In this document: positions 1 to 10,416 of the stretch, piece after piece
Position numbering within the stretch: the first letter of the stretch is position 1
How the letters are laid out: each line of letters opens with the position of its first letter
The notes under the pieces: generated by a model
What the model saw: only the letters and a program-made list of their open reading frames with translations
Told to the model about the DNA's origin: nothing
The model's database searches: none
Position numbers and translations under genes: made by a program
Source of the DNA: Erythrobacter sp.
Lineage (GTDB): Bacteria > Pseudomonadota > Alphaproteobacteria > Sphingomonadales > Sphingomonadaceae
Assembly (NCBI GenBank): GCA_024642565.1
Contig: JAHEAV010000005.1
Location: 75,488-122,651, forward strand
Length of the DNA: 47,164 nt
Direction: 5' to 3'

Positions 1-1638
1 GAACAGGAAGAACAGGCGCTAGTGTCCTTGCGCGCCCGGATTGGATCGCTACGGGACGAAGGCCGGCAGGTTGCAAGCTCAGTTCGTGAAGGGGAGCAGC
101 GCGCGCTGGAAGCGTGGTCCGGCCAAGTTGAAAATATGCAATCGCAACTCACCGCCGCAATCGAGAAGATGTCGGCTATTGACGAAGCCGCGCTCGCTTC
201 TTCGCAAGCCAAGTTGCAGGAACTTGCCGCCGAAGCCGAACGCGTCGATGCCGTGATGACGGAACGCAGCAATGCTTTGCGCGCTCAAATCAAGGTTCTT
301 TCCGAGGACATGGCGCGAAATGAACAGGAAGCAATTGAGACGTTAAGCGCGCGGCTGGCAGAGATGGACGAGGCGATAAGCGCCCGCCGTGCGCAGAATA
401 TCGAACAAACCGCGGTCCTGGCCAATCATGGTGAAGGCATTGCTGCGCGATTTGCAAATCTGCAGGTCGAGCTTGAAGCCATTGCGGCACAGGGCAGCGC
501 CACCGAAACGATGCTGGGCAATAGCGCAGAAGGATTGGCCGCAAAGCTCGAGCAGAGCCGAATGTCGGTCGATTCAACCTCTGGCGCGATCCGCCAACTG
601 ACAGAAGACACGATCCGTTTGCTTGAGCTGATTCAAGCCAGTTCCCAGCACAGTCAGGAGGCACTTCCCGCGGCTCTTGACCAAGCGGGCCAAAAGTTGT
701 CCGCAACTGAAAATCGGGTGCGCGACATTCATCTTCTGCTGACGGAGGCCGGGAATCGCGGTGAAACTCTGTCCAATTATGTAATTTCCGCGAAGGACAG
801 TGGGCGCGAAGCCATTGCGCAAGTGGAGGAATTCCACACACGATTGTCCTCAGCCAATGCCGAACATCATACCGAACTTGAAAATTTGCGCGCGTCGCTG
901 GCCGAATTGAGCGCCAGCAGCGATGCGCTGTCGGCGAATGCCCATTCGGAGCTGCGGGCGGCCATCGCATTGCTCGAACGTGCTGCGAAAGATGCCGTCG
1001 GGGCAATTGGCAACGGTACAGCGATCGATATTAGCAACCTTGCCGAACGCATCGGCACCGAAAGCGCAGAGGCCATTGATCGGGCCCTGCGCGAGCGTAC
1101 GCAAGAGGCCATCAAGCAACTGGAAGTGGCAACGGCACACGCTTCATCAACCAGCCGCGAGGCTGCAGTCCATCTGCGCGATCAGCTGGTCAAGGTGGAT
1201 GAACTTGCTGGCAATCTCGAAACACGGGTCGCCCGTGCCCGTGAGCGTGCCGAAGAGCAGGTCGATAACGACTTTTCGCGCCGCGTTGCGCTGATCACCG
1301 ACAGCCTCAATTCCAACGCAATCGACATCAGCAAAGCGCTTTCCAGCGAGGTAACTGACACTGCCTGGGCATCCTATTTGCGCGGTGATCGGGGGATTTT
1401 CACCCGGCGCGCTGTGCGTCTGTTGGATAACGCCGAAGCGCGCAACGTAGCCGATCTATATGCCGGTGACAGCGATTTTGCCGAGAATGTCAGCCGCTAT
1501 ATCCATGATTTCGAAGCAATGCTGCGGGCCATGCTGTCAACCCGTGACGGGAATACCCTGGGCGTGACCTTGATCAGTTCGGATATGGGCAAGCTCTATG
1601 TTGCGCTGGCGCAGGCGATTGAACGACTGCGCAACTAG
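1..1638 (+). CDS. Long coiled-coil protein, C-terminal part (5' end outside window)
   Basis: The reading frame is open from base 1, so the GTG at 22 is probably internal and the gene begins upstream. The visible 545 codons are almost all long alpha-helical stretches rich in Ala, Glu, Gln, Arg and Leu with heptad-like spacing, which indicates an extended coiled coil. The last ~95 residues are different and compact, with the patterns RRAVRLLDN, YIHDFEAMLRAML and SSDMGKLYVALAQAIERL, and look like a folded C-terminal domain. Neither a Walker motif nor a membrane segment is visible in this part. Such proteins in this order are often labelled ATPase or apolipoprotein-like. A role as a polar or cell-cycle scaffold like TipN of Caulobacter is possible, but only a guess. 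The stop codon lies two bases from the stop of the convergent DUF1467 gene. Confidence 0.75.
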   Translation, partial: EQEEQALVSLRARIGSLRDEGRQVASSVREGEQRALEAWSGQVENMQSQLTAAIEKMSAIDEAALASSQAKLQELAAEAERVDAVMTERSNALRAQIKVLSEDMARNEQEAIETLSARLAEMDEAISARRAQNIEQTAVLANHGEGIAARFANLQVELEAIAAQGSATETMLGNSAEGLAAKLEQSRMSVDSTSGAIRQLTEDTIRLLELIQASSQHSQEALPAALDQAGQKLSATENRVRDIHLLLTEAGNRGETLSNYVISAKDSGREAIAQVEEFHTRLSSANAEHHTELENLRASLAELSASSDALSANAHSELRAAIALLERAAKDAVGAIGNGTAIDISNLAERIGTESAEAIDRALRERTQEAIKQLEVATAHASSTSREAAVHLRDQLVKVDELAGNLETRVARARERAEEQVDNDFSRRVALITDSLNSNAIDISKALSSEVTDTAWASYLRGDRGIFTRRAVRLLDNAEARNVADLYAGDSDFAENVSRYIHDFEAMLRAMLSTRDGNTLGVTLISSDMGKLYVALAQAIERLRN

Positions 1639-1640
1639 CG

Positions 1641-1943
1641 CTACGCGGAGTTGTTCAGAACTTCTGCCGGTGGTTTGAAAAAGTTGATATCGTCAACCGT
1701 GATCCAGCCATACGTATAGTTCAACACATATAACCCCGTCACAATCGCTGCCAGGATAGACGCGCGCAGTGCCAGTCTGCCCGGTCGAAAATTCCCCGGC
1801 GCACTATCGGCTTGGCCAGGAATCTTTTCCAACCCCAATTCATCGTGCGTTCGCACGCCAAACGGCAACATCACGAAGGCGCACATGACCCAAAAGAGCA
1901 TGTAAATCGCAAGGATTGATGTCCACTGCATCTGATTACTCAC
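1641..1943 (-). CDS. DUF1467 family small membrane protein
   Basis: This 100-residue protein has two hydrophobic segments (about residues 8-27 and 60-80) joined by a polar loop containing the pattern LPFGVRTHDE. Length, helix layout and that motif match the DUF1467 family of alphaproteobacteria, whose function is unknown. It overlaps the end of the RNase J gene by 8 bases and is the last gene of the long minus-strand run that begins with nuoA, so it is probably cotranscribed with RNase J. DUF1467 genes commonly follow birA, coaX and the RNase J gene in this class (general knowledge). No terminator is visible after it; the convergent coiled-coil gene ends only two bases away. Confidence 0.85.
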   Translation of the reverse strand: MSNQMQWTSILAIYMLFWVMCAFVMLPFGVRTHDELGLEKIPGQADSAPGNFRPGRLALRASILAAIVTGLYVLNYTYGWITVDDINFFKPPAEVLNNSA

Positions 1944-3582
1944 CCATCAACATGACTTTGACCTGCGGGCGTTTCCCGCACCAACGGGTTGCTGCGCGGC
2001 GCGTTGCCAAGCGCACCGCTTCGGTCAATTCCGCGCGATCCTTGCGGGCCGATCCCTTTAACGCCTTGAGCGCCTTGACGATATCAGCAGAAGTTTCAGC
2101 AATAAATTCGCCCATGTCTTCGTCAAGCGGTAAGCCGAAACATTCGAGACTGGGCTTCAACTGCGAACTCACCGCCACCACGATGACGCCTTCACGCGCG
2201 ATCCGGCGGCGCATCGCAATCGCTTCGCCGTCGGCAGGTACGATTATCTCACCATCGAGCACCAAGCGGCCCGTTCGCACTTCTGCCAGCTTGCCCGGCC
2301 GGCCAGGAGCCAGCCGGATAATGTCACCATTCTTCTGGAAGATATTGTGCGGAATTCCGGCCGCCTGCCCGACCCGCACCTGTTCTTGCATATGACGAAT
2401 TTCGCCGTGTACGGGCACAAGGATTTCCGGCCTGATCCAGGAATACATTTCCTCAAGTTCAGGGCGGCCCGGATGGCCGGAAACGTGAATTTCGCTCTGC
2501 CGGTCCGTCACCATCACGATCCCGCGTTCGGCAAGCTTGTTCTGAACCACACCGATTGCAATCTCGTTCCCGGGAATCTGCCGGCTGGAAAACAGAACCA
2601 CATCGCCCTTCTGCAATTTGATCGGGTGGTTATCATCAGCCACCCGCGCCAGGGCCGCGCGTGGTTCACCTTGACCGCCTGTGGCCAGAATCAGGATGTC
2701 GCCACGCGGCAAACCCATCGCCTTGTCGAAATCGACCGTGTCCGGAAAATCCTGAAGATAGCCATTATCCTGCGCCACGGCGATTATTCGGTCGAGCGAA
2801 CGCCCGGCAACGCATAGCTGCCGTCCGGTCGCCTTTGCCACCTCACCCAGCGTTTGCAGGCGCGCCACATTGGAAGCGAAGGTGGTGACCATCACCCGTC
2901 GGCCTTCATGGCGCTTCACTTCTTCCATCAAGCCCCGGTAAACGCCGCCTTCCGAACCGCTGGCATTGGGGTTGAAGACATTGGTCGAATCGCAAACCAT
3001 TGCCAAAACGCCTTCATCACCCAGGGCGGTCAGTTCGTCTTCTGTCGTCGGATCACCGATAATCGGCTCCTCGTCCAGCTTCCAATCACCCGTATGGAAA
3101 ATGCGGCCATAGGGCGTATCAATGACCAGACCATTGCCCTCGGCAATACTGTGGGCAAGCGGGACATAGGAAATGTCGAACGGCCCGACTGCAAAGCTGT
3201 CGGTGGAATCGATCACATTAAGTTCGATCTCCCGCGCTATTCCGGCTTCCTCCAGCTTGCGCCGGATCAGATCGGCGGTGAACGGCATGGCGTAAAGCGG
3301 GACACCCAGATCTTCCGCAAAATAGGGGATAGCGCCAATATGGTCTTCGTGCCCGTGGGTCAGCACAATGCCCACCAAATCATCGAGGCGTTCCTCGATG
3401 AATTCGAGGTCGGCGAACACCAGATCTACACCGGGATATTGCTCCCCGGAAAATGTCATACCCAGATCGACCATCAGCCATTTACCATCACACCCATACA
3501 GGTTGACGTTCATGCCGATTTCAGCGGATCCGCCCAATGCCAGAAAAAGCAGCTCCTTTTCAGGGGTGAAGTCCTTCTTCAC
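1936..3582 (-). CDS. rnj: Ribonuclease J
   Basis: A 548-residue metallo-beta-lactamase/beta-CASP ribonuclease, close to the usual RNase J length. The metal-binding motif HGHEDH is at residues 76-81 and a further metal ligand lies in the HTGDWKLDE segment. The pattern VHGEIRH further on marks the beta-CASP/RMMBL part. RNase J enzymes have 5'-to-3' exonuclease and endonuclease activity and mature rRNA and mRNA in the cytoplasm. The start is GTG at 3582, overlapping the coaX stop as GTGA, so translation is probably coupled to coaX. The gene sits far downstream in the nuo polycistron. An RNase E gene is also present at 33570, so this organism has both types of decay nuclease. Confidence 0.95.
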   Translation of the reverse strand: MKKDFTPEKELLFLALGGSAEIGMNVNLYGCDGKWLMVDLGMTFSGEQYPGVDLVFADLEFIEERLDDLVGIVLTHGHEDHIGAIPYFAEDLGVPLYAMPFTADLIRRKLEEAGIAREIELNVIDSTDSFAVGPFDISYVPLAHSIAEGNGLVIDTPYGRIFHTGDWKLDEEPIIGDPTTEDELTALGDEGVLAMVCDSTNVFNPNASGSEGGVYRGLMEEVKRHEGRRVMVTTFASNVARLQTLGEVAKATGRQLCVAGRSLDRIIAVAQDNGYLQDFPDTVDFDKAMGLPRGDILILATGGQGEPRAALARVADDNHPIKLQKGDVVLFSSRQIPGNEIAIGVVQNKLAERGIVMVTDRQSEIHVSGHPGRPELEEMYSWIRPEILVPVHGEIRHMQEQVRVGQAAGIPHNIFQKNGDIIRLAPGRPGKLAEVRTGRLVLDGEIIVPADGEAIAMRRRIAREGVIVVAVSSQLKPSLECFGLPLDEDMGEFIAETSADIVKALKALKGSARKDRAELTEAVRLATRRAATRWCGKRPQVKVMLMGE

Positions 3583-4355
3583 GCCGCCCCCCGCTCAGCA
3601 AGGATTGCGAGTCCTTCCAAGGTCAGATCGGAATCCACGCCGTCAAACATGTCGGTATGTTTGTCGAACAATATGGCGAGGCCACCGGTAGCGATCACTT
3701 TGGCGGGGCGTCCGATTTCTTCCCTCATTTTTGCAATTAATCCTTCCATCATCGCGACATAGCCCCAGAACACGCCGATCAGCATTTGGTCTTCGGTGTT
3801 ACGGCCGATGACGCTGGAACTGCGCGGGGCTTCTATCGCGATACGCGGTAATTTGGCCGTATTGCCGACCAGGGCATCGAGCGACAGGTTTATTCCCGGC
3901 GCGATGATGCCCCCCTTATACGCTCCGGTGAAATCAACCGCATCAAAAGTGGTCGCCGTACCGAAATCGATGATAATCAGATCGCCGTCATATTTCGCGT
4001 GGGCGGCAATCGCGTTCAACGCACGGTCTGCGCCCAGAGTTCGCGGTTCGTCGACATCGACCGTTATTCCCCAGCCGGCCTCACCCTGGCCCGCTATAAT
4101 CGGGGTCACACCGAAATATTTCTCGCCCAGCACAGTCAGATTATGGATTGCGCGCGGCACCACCGAACCAATTACGAAACGCTTGATCTCGCCGCGCTTG
4201 ATCCCCTCCAGCGCCAGCAATTGGGTTAGCCAGACAGCATATTCATCTCCCGTCCGGCGAGGGTCCGTGGCGATGCGCCAGCGCGCGCGGATATCCTTGC
4301 CTTTGAACAGGGCAAAAACAACATTGGTGTTACCGACATCGGCGACAAGCAGCAT
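3579..4355 (-). CDS. coaX: Type III pantothenate kinase
   Basis: 258 residues, the normal length for CoaX. It catalyses ATP-dependent phosphorylation of pantothenate, the first step of coenzyme A synthesis. The ASKHA-fold motifs are visible: DVGNTN near the N-terminus (residues 6-11), [12 protein letters not shown] in the middle, and DFGTATTFD, followed by a GGIIAPG segment typical of CoaX. It starts with ATG 11 bases after the birA stop and overlaps RNase J by four bases. The birA–coaX pairing is common and links biotin attachment and CoA supply, both needed for acetyl-CoA carboxylase. Type III kinases are usually insensitive to feedback by CoA (family knowledge). Confidence 0.95.
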   Translation of the reverse strand: MLLVADVGNTNVVFALFKGKDIRARWRIATDPRRTGDEYAVWLTQLLALEGIKRGEIKRFVIGSVVPRAIHNLTVLGEKYFGVTPIIAGQGEAGWGITVDVDEPRTLGADRALNAIAAHAKYDGDLIIIDFGTATTFDAVDFTGAYKGGIIAPGINLSLDALVGNTAKLPRIAIEAPRSSSVIGRNTEDQMLIGVFWGYVAMMEGLIAKMREEIGRPAKVIATGGLAILFDKHTDMFDGVDSDLTLEGLAILAERGAA

Positions 4356-4366
4356 GGTTTCTTCCT

Positions 4367-5077
4367 TCAGGCGAGCAGAACATCGCCAGCGTGAATGGCA
4401 CGGGTCGTGCCATCCGCCAAGCGCAGGTGAAGTGATCCATCGGCAAGGAGGCCGTCGAATGTGCCTTTAATCAGGCCCCCCGTCTGTTCATGCACGACCA
4501 ACGATGTTCCTTTGGCGTGGGCGATACTTTCCCATCGGCGGATGAGCGGCTCTGTGCCATATGTGCGCCATCGTTCCAGTTCCTGATCGAAGCTCTGCAT
4601 GAGAGCATGAGCGAATATGTCCCGATCCGGCGTAGGCCCGACAGAAGCTAGGGCAATCGTTGCACGGTCCGGCAAATGCGGGGCAGCCGCAAGATTTGCG
4701 CCGACCCCGACGATCACATTGTCCTTCTCGCGTTCAAGCAGAATTCCGGCCAGCTTCGCATCGCGGTAGTAGATATCGTTCGGCCATTTCAATTTGAGCG
4801 ATTGGCGATCGGGACAATAGGGCAGCAGCGCCTCGTAAACCGCGATACCTGCTACCAGTGCCAATGTCTGCGTCGGTGGTGCGCCCGGGTCGATGCGGAC
4901 TACGGTTGAGCCCATGAAGTTACCGAGACCATCATACCATTCACGGCCTTGCCGCCCGCGTCCTGCGCTTTGTCGATCCGCTACAAGCCATGCACCTTCG
5001 GGAACGCGACCCCCAGCCCTCAATCGTTCGGCGAGATCGGCATTTGTTGAGCCGGTTTGTGCGATTTTCTCTATCAA
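4367..5077 (-). CDS. birA: Biotin--[acetyl-CoA-carboxylase] ligase
   Basis: The enzyme activates biotin with ATP and attaches it to the lysine of the biotin carrier protein of acetyl-CoA carboxylase. Visible motifs are [11 protein letters not shown] near the N-terminus, GRGRQGREW (biotinyl-AMP binding loop) and [19 protein letters not shown]. There is no N-terminal helix-turn-helix domain, so it is a monofunctional ligase and not a repressor. The frame stays open upstream into nuoN, with a GTG at 5134 and a TTG at 5152. I chose the TTG at 5077 because the conserved ligase core starts immediately there ([12 protein letters not shown]) and this leaves only a short gap after the nuoN stop. None of the three candidate starts has a convincing Shine-Dalgarno sequence, so the exact start is uncertain. 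Confidence 0.9.
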   Translation of the reverse strand: MIEKIAQTGSTNADLAERLRAGGRVPEGAWLVADRQSAGRGRQGREWYDGLGNFMGSTVVRIDPGAPPTQTLALVAGIAVYEALLPYCPDRQSLKLKWPNDIYYRDAKLAGILLEREKDNVIVGVGANLAAAPHLPDRATIALASVGPTPDRDIFAHALMQSFDQELERWRTYGTEPLIRRWESIAHAKGTSLVVHEQTGGLIKGTFDGLLADGSLHLRLADGTTRAIHAGDVLLA

Positions 5078-5087
5078 GGGTGTCGGA

Positions 5088-6551
5088 TCAACCCGCGAAC
5101 ACCAGCGCCGCGGCGGCGCGATCAGCCAATACACCAAGCGGCTTGGTCGCAAGATAACCGAGCGGTGAGACCACGATCGCGCAAATCGCCAACACTGCCC
5201 AATGCGAAAGATCGCTCTTGCCCGTCACCACTTCGGCAGGTTCATCAAAATACATGATCTTGACGATTTTCAGATAATAGAACGCACCGATCACGCTGGC
5301 GGCAATGCCGATAGCGGCCAACACCACCAGATCGGCTTCCACCGCCGCCTGGAACACCACGAACTTGCCCCAGAAGCCAAACAAGGGCGGAATTCCGGCC
5401 AGGCTCAGCATCATCGCGGCGAGGCAAAGCGCCAACATCGGATTGGTGCGCGAAAGACCGGCCATGTCGGCAATCGATTCCACCTGATTTCCGGCCGCAT
5501 CGCGCATCATCAACACCGCAACGAAACTGCCCAGAGACATTGCTACATAAATGGCGAGATAAACCAGCATCGCGCTGGTGCCGGCCGCGGTACCTGCGGC
5601 CAGCCCGATCAGGATGAAGCCAACGTTATTGATCGAAGAATAAGCCAGCAGCCGCTTCACGTTGCTCTGACCGATTGCCCCCAAGGCCCCAACCAAAATG
5701 GAGGCGAGCGCGGCAAAGATTACAATCTGCCGCCAGACGTCCACCTGATTGCCAAACGCATCAAGCGAAATTCGCGCCGTCATCGCAATAGCGGCAACCT
5801 TGGGTGCGGTGGCGAAGAATGTTGTTACCGGAGTGGGCGCGCCTTCGTAAACATCGGGCGTCCACATGTGAAACGGCACAGCCGAGATCTTGAAGGCAAG
5901 GCCTGCCAGGACGAAGACAATGCCGAACATCGCACCTGTGCCCAAACCGCCATCAAACGCCGCGCGAATGGCAGGATAGCTGGTGCTGCCGGCAAAGCCA
6001 TAGACCAGACTTATGCCGTAAAGCAGTATCCCGCTCGCCAAAGCGCCAAGCACAAAATATTTGAGCCCGGCTTCTGCCGAGCGCCCGTCACTGCGCGCAA
6101 AAGATGCAAGGACGTAAGACGCAAGGCTGCTCATTTCGAGCCCGATATACAGCGTCATCAGATCGGCCGCTGAAACCATCATGCCCATCCCGACGGCGGC
6201 AAACACCACCAGCAATGGGTATTCCGGGCGGTATTCTGTACCCTTGTCGAAGAAACGCGGGGTCACAATCAGACAGCCGATCGCCGCGGCATAGATCAGC
6301 AGCTTTGCCATGCTGCCAAAGGCATCCATCCGGTACAGCCCGCCAAATGCGTCACCGCCAAGCGAATAGGCATCATTGATGAGAAACTGTGCCGTCAACG
6401 CTCCGGCCCCAAACAGCGCGGCAACAGCAAGGATTGTCGTGTAGCGCGCCGATGGCCGGCCGCCCCAGGCCGCAAGCAGCGTCAAAATCAGCCCACTGAC
6501 CGAAAGGAATACTTCCGGGCCGGTGAGATAGAGGGAATTAGCGTAATCCAT
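5088..6551 (-). CDS. nuoN: NADH-quinone oxidoreductase subunit N
   Basis: 487 residues, very hydrophobic, with about fourteen transmembrane helices: one of the three antiporter-like proton-pumping subunits in the membrane arm of complex I. The conserved segments GLEMSSLASYVL (the glutamate-bearing helix), KISAVPFHMWTPDVYEGAPTPV and LLAYSSINNVGFIL are typical of NuoN. The ATG at 6551 shares one base with the nuoM stop (TGATG); the frame runs one codon further back to a TTG, which is less likely. It is the last complex I gene of the operon and is followed directly by birA. Confidence 0.96.
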   Translation of the reverse strand: MDYANSLYLTGPEVFLSVSGLILTLLAAWGGRPSARYTTILAVAALFGAGALTAQFLINDAYSLGGDAFGGLYRMDAFGSMAKLLIYAAAIGCLIVTPRFFDKGTEYRPEYPLLVVFAAVGMGMMVSAADLMTLYIGLEMSSLASYVLASFARSDGRSAEAGLKYFVLGALASGILLYGISLVYGFAGSTSYPAIRAAFDGGLGTGAMFGIVFVLAGLAFKISAVPFHMWTPDVYEGAPTPVTTFFATAPKVAAIAMTARISLDAFGNQVDVWRQIVIFAALASILVGALGAIGQSNVKRLLAYSSINNVGFILIGLAAGTAAGTSAMLVYLAIYVAMSLGSFVAVLMMRDAAGNQVESIADMAGLSRTNPMLALCLAAMMLSLAGIPPLFGFWGKFVVFQAAVEADLVVLAAIGIAASVIGAFYYLKIVKIMYFDEPAEVVTGKSDLSHWAVLAICAIVVSPLGYLATKPLGVLADRAAAALVFAG

Positions 6552-8113
6552 CAATGCGCACCCTCAGCAGTCGCTTCATGTTCGCCAACGCCCTCCGGCA
6601 TGGCATTGGCCGCTTCGGCCTTTGGTTCACCTGCAACCAAATGGGCATCACCTGATGGTGCCGCGCGGGACAACCGAGCATCGAGAGCAGCGATATCCTT
6701 GCGCATCGGGGCCAGGAAGCTTTCCGGATAGACACCCATCCATAGCACCGCCGCCGCAATCGGTCCGAGCATCAGCCACTCGCGAAGGTTGAGATCCGAC
6801 ATGGCCGCAGCATCGGCATTTTTCTGTTCGCCAAACGCCACCCGGCGATAGAGGTAGAGCATGTAAGCCGCGCCAAGGATAATCCCGGTGGTGCACACCA
6901 GCGTAACTGTGGTGGACACCTTGTAGATCCCTGCCAGCGAGAGGAACTCCCCGACAAATCCGCTGGTACCGGGCAGCCCGACGCTCGCCATGGTAAACAG
7001 CATAAACAGCAGTGCGTAATGCGGCATGTTGATCGAGAGACCGCCGTAGCGATCAATTTCGCGGGTATGCAGCCGGTCGTAGATCACGCCAACGCAGAGG
7101 AACAGCGCGCCCGATACCAGGCCGTGGCTCAGCATCACGATCATCGACCCTTCGAGACCCTGGACGTTGAAGCTGAACAAACCAACCGTGACGATCGCCA
7201 TATGCGCGACGGAACTGTAGGCAATCAACTTCTTCATGTCGTGCTGAACAAGCGCGATGAGACTGGTAATTACCACCGCTGCCATCGACAGGACAAAGAT
7301 CACCCACATCAATTGCGCCGATGCTTCGGGAAACATCGGAAGCGAAAAGCGAATGAATCCGTACCCACCCATTTTGAGCAAAACGCCGGCCAGAATTACC
7401 GAACCCGCAGTCGGGGCCTGCACGTGGGCATCGGGCAACCAGGTGTGAACCGGCCACATCGGCATCTTGACTGCAAAGCTGGCGAAGAAAGCCAGCCACA
7501 ACCATGTCTGTGCCTTTACCGGGAAATCATAATTCATCAGCGTGGGAATATCGGTCGTGCCCGACGCATTCACCATCCATAGCATCGCGATCAGCATCAG
7601 TACCGATCCGAGTAATGTATAGAGGAAGAACTTGTAGCTGGCGTATATCCGGTTGGCACCGCCCCAAATCCCGATGATGAGATACATCGGGATCAAGCCG
7701 GCTTCAAAGAAGATGTAAAACAGGAACATATCCTGTGCCGCAAACACGCCGATCATCAGAAGTTCCATGATCAGGAACGCGGCCATATATTCCCCGACGC
7801 GCTTCTGGATCGATTCCCAACTCGCGAGGATGCAGATCGGCATAAGGAAAACCGACAGCACGATCAGCAGTAGCGCGATCCCATCTATCCCCAGTGCGTA
7901 GCTGAACCCCTGAAAAATCTCGTGACGTTCGGTGAACTGCCACTGCGCACCGCCAATGTCGTAATTGGCCCACAGAGCAATACCCAGCGCGAGGTTGAGT
8001 AATGTCGCCACCAGGGCAATGCTTCTTGCAGTACCGGCGCGCACCAACAGGCATGCCATGGCCGCAACCAATGGCACCAGCAGCATCGCAGAAAGGATCG
8101 GGAAACCGCCCAT
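6551..8113 (-). CDS. nuoM: NADH-quinone oxidoreductase subunit M
   Basis: 520 residues with about fourteen membrane helices; the second antiporter-like subunit of complex I. Motifs include FFEAGLIPMYLIIGIWGG (conserved Glu in the fifth helix region), KMPMWPVHTWLPDAHVQAPT (with the pumping-channel Lys) and LIAYSSVAHM. The frame is open back to 8230, but that would overlap nuoL by about 120 bases. I chose the ATG at 8113 (start MGGFPIL), which shares one base with the nuoL stop, the same TGATG arrangement as nuoM/nuoN. The ~50-residue C-terminal tail is rich in Ala and Glu (EAANAMPEGVGEHEATAEG) and lies after the last membrane helix. Confidence 0.96.
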   Translation of the reverse strand: MGGFPILSAMLLVPLVAAMACLLVRAGTARSIALVATLLNLALGIALWANYDIGGAQWQFTERHEIFQGFSYALGIDGIALLLIVLSVFLMPICILASWESIQKRVGEYMAAFLIMELLMIGVFAAQDMFLFYIFFEAGLIPMYLIIGIWGGANRIYASYKFFLYTLLGSVLMLIAMLWMVNASGTTDIPTLMNYDFPVKAQTWLWLAFFASFAVKMPMWPVHTWLPDAHVQAPTAGSVILAGVLLKMGGYGFIRFSLPMFPEASAQLMWVIFVLSMAAVVITSLIALVQHDMKKLIAYSSVAHMAIVTVGLFSFNVQGLEGSMIVMLSHGLVSGALFLCVGVIYDRLHTREIDRYGGLSINMPHYALLFMLFTMASVGLPGTSGFVGEFLSLAGIYKVSTTVTLVCTTGIILGAAYMLYLYRRVAFGEQKNADAAAMSDLNLREWLMLGPIAAAVLWMGVYPESFLAPMRKDIAALDARLSRAAPSGDAHLVAGEPKAEAANAMPEGVGEHEATAEGAH

Positions 8114-10104
8114 CACATCATGACCCAAGTAACGGCGGCGATCAGCCCGAGCAGCATGACCAGCGCATAGGAATAAAGGTAGCCCGACTGAACCTTCTTG
8201 GCGACTACAGCGCCTTGTTCGACCAGCCACGCCGCGCCGTTGGGGCCGAACCGGTCGATGATCCCTTCATCGCCAATCTTCCAGAATTTGCGGCCGAACC
8301 AGAATGCTGGCCGCACAAACAGGAAGTCGTAGAGTTCGTCAAAATACCATTTGTTGTAGACGAATTTGTGCAGCAGCCGGAACTGTTCCACAAATTTGCC
8401 GGGGATCGAAGTATCGCGAATATAAGCAAACCATGCTGTGACAAAGCCCAACAGCATCACGATCGTCGCACTCAATTTCACCCACAGCGGCACCCCGTGC
8501 ATCGCGTGGATCAATCCTTCGTTGAAATAGATCGCGCCGCCCCAGAAATTCTCGCTTTCGAGAAATTGCGGGTTGAAGATGAAGCCAGCAAACACTGCAC
8601 CCAGCGTGAGCACGCCCAGCGGAATCAACATGGAAACCGGGCTCTCATGAGGATGATATCCGCCCGTCGTGTCATCACCGGCTTGTTCCGGAGTCTTGTG
8701 CACGGAATGCTGGATATGCTCGCTTTCGATCCAACGCGGGCGCCCCCAGAAGGTCAGGAACATCAGCCGCCAGCTGTAGAAACTGGTCAGCAGCGCGGCA
8801 AAAGCACCCATCCAGAACGCAAAATTGGCCAGTTCGGTGCCGCGCGCAAAAGCGACCTCCAGGATCGCATCCTTGGAGTGGAACCCTGCAAAGCCGGCAT
8901 GTAGCCAGTATATCCCGACGCCGGTGATCGCCAATGTGCCTGCCAGCATCGCATAGAAGGTGAAGGGGATTTGCTTCCGCAGACCGCCGTAATAACGCAT
9001 GTCCTGTTCGTGATGCATGGCATGGATCACGCTGCCTGCACCAAGGAACAGCAGCGCCTTGAAGAAAGCATGCGTGAACAGATGGAACATCGCCGCGCCA
9101 TAGGCGCCAACGCCAGCGGCAAAAAACATGTAACCAAGCTGCGAACAGGTTGAATAGGCGATGACCCGCTTGATGTCCCACTGCGTTGTGCCGATGGTTG
9201 CGGCAAAAATACAGGTCGCTGCGCCGACGAATGTGACCATGGAAAGGGCCACGGGTGCCGTTTCAAACATTGGCGACAGGCGGCAAACCATGAAGACGCC
9301 CGCTGTCACCATAGTTGCGGCGTGAATCAGGGCGGAGACCGGCGTCGGCCCCTCCATCGCGTCGGGCAACCATGTGTGGAGGCCGAGCTGTGCCGATTTG
9401 CCCATCGCACCGATGAACAGCAGGATGCACAGGATATCCATCGTGTGCATTCGGTAACCGAGGAAGCCGATGGTCGATCCGCTCATCGAAGGTGCCGCAG
9501 CGAGAATTTCTGGGATGGATACCGTCCCGAACACCAGAAATGTGCCAAAAATGCCGAGCATGAACCCAAGATCGCCAACACGGTTGACCACAAAGGCCTT
9601 GATAGCGGCGGCGTTGGCGCTCGGCTTTTTGAACCAGAAACCGATTAGCAAATAGGACGCGAGCCCCACCCCTTCCCAGCCGAAAAACATCTGAACCAGA
9701 TTATCGGCTGTAACCAGCATCAGCATGGCAAAGGTGAACAGGCTGAGATAGGCGAAGAACCGCGGCTGGTCCGGGTCTTCCTCCATATAGCCCCAGCTAT
9801 AAAGATGGACGAGTGCCGAAACACTCGTGATGACCACCAACATGACAGCGGTCAGAGCATCGACACGCAGCGCCCAATCGAAATTGAGCGAACCCGAATG
9901 CACCCATTGCAAGACAGGGACAACACCGGCCTCGGCAGTTCCGCCGATGAAGGCGAGAAAGATCGGCCAACTCAAGAGGCACGAAGCAAACAATGCGCCC
10001 GTAGTGAGCAACTTGACCACGGTGTTACCGAGCGCGCGGTTACCGAGCCCGCCGACAACTGCGGCCAGCAATGGCAGGAACACGATGAAGTAGATGGAGG
10101 TCAC
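8113..10104 (-). CDS. nuoL: NADH-quinone oxidoreductase subunit L
   Basis: 663 residues; the largest and most distal antiporter-like subunit of complex I. It has about sixteen membrane helices, including the long lateral C-terminal helix that runs along the membrane arm. Recognisable segments are [51 protein letters not shown] and [13 protein letters not shown]. Histidine-rich loops ([12 protein letters not shown] and the region around HIQHSVHK) are normal for NuoL. The start is GTG at 10104, seven bases after nuoK, and the stop overlaps the nuoM start by one base. Confidence 0.97.
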   Translation of the reverse strand: MTSIYFIVFLPLLAAVVGGLGNRALGNTVVKLLTTGALFASCLLSWPIFLAFIGGTAEAGVVPVLQWVHSGSLNFDWALRVDALTAVMLVVITSVSALVHLYSWGYMEEDPDQPRFFAYLSLFTFAMLMLVTADNLVQMFFGWEGVGLASYLLIGFWFKKPSANAAAIKAFVVNRVGDLGFMLGIFGTFLVFGTVSIPEILAAAPSMSGSTIGFLGYRMHTMDILCILLFIGAMGKSAQLGLHTWLPDAMEGPTPVSALIHAATMVTAGVFMVCRLSPMFETAPVALSMVTFVGAATCIFAATIGTTQWDIKRVIAYSTCSQLGYMFFAAGVGAYGAAMFHLFTHAFFKALLFLGAGSVIHAMHHEQDMRYYGGLRKQIPFTFYAMLAGTLAITGVGIYWLHAGFAGFHSKDAILEVAFARGTELANFAFWMGAFAALLTSFYSWRLMFLTFWGRPRWIESEHIQHSVHKTPEQAGDDTTGGYHPHESPVSMLIPLGVLTLGAVFAGFIFNPQFLESENFWGGAIYFNEGLIHAMHGVPLWVKLSATIVMLLGFVTAWFAYIRDTSIPGKFVEQFRLLHKFVYNKWYFDELYDFLFVRPAFWFGRKFWKIGDEGIIDRFGPNGAAWLVEQGAVVAKKVQSGYLYSYALVMLLGLIAAVTWVMM

Positions 10105-10110
10105 TGTGAT

Positions 10111-10416
10111 TTAGCCCTTCATCCGATTAACATCGTCCACCGCAATCGTACCCCGATCACGAAAATAAATAACCAGAATCGCAAGCCCGATTGCCGCTTC
10201 TCCGGCTGCGACTGTCAGCACGAACATTGCGAACACCTGTCCGGTCAAATCCCCAAGGAAGGCACTGAAGGCCACCAGATTGATATTCACCGCGAGCAGG
10301 ATCAGTTCGATTGCCATCAGGATGACGATGATATTCTTGCGGTTGAGAAAAATGCCCAGGACCCCAAGCACAAAGAGAACCGCGCTGACCACCAGATAGT
10401 GTTCGATACCGATCAT
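10111..10416 (-). CDS. nuoK: NADH-quinone oxidoreductase subunit K
   Basis: 101 residues with three membrane helices, the standard NuoK length. The two conserved glutamates of the proton path are visible: one in [17 protein letters not shown] and one in [14 protein letters not shown]. The protein sits between the quinone module and the antiporter-like subunits in the membrane arm. Its ATG overlaps the nuoJ stop by four bases (ATGA), so translation is coupled. Confidence 0.97.
   Translation of the reverse strand: MIGIEHYLVVSAVLFVLGVLGIFLNRKNIIVILMAIELILLAVNINLVAFSAFLGDLTGQVFAMFVLTVAAGEAAIGLAILVIYFRDRGTIAVDDVNRMKG

Noticed and set aside
290-1006. 238-codon minus-strand open frame opposite the coiled-coil gene
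   Set aside because: Arg/Pro/His-rich composition without motifs; opposite a coherent coiled-coil frame.
2854-3762. 302-codon plus-strand open frame over RNase J
   Set aside because: Antisense shadow of a gene with intact catalytic motifs.
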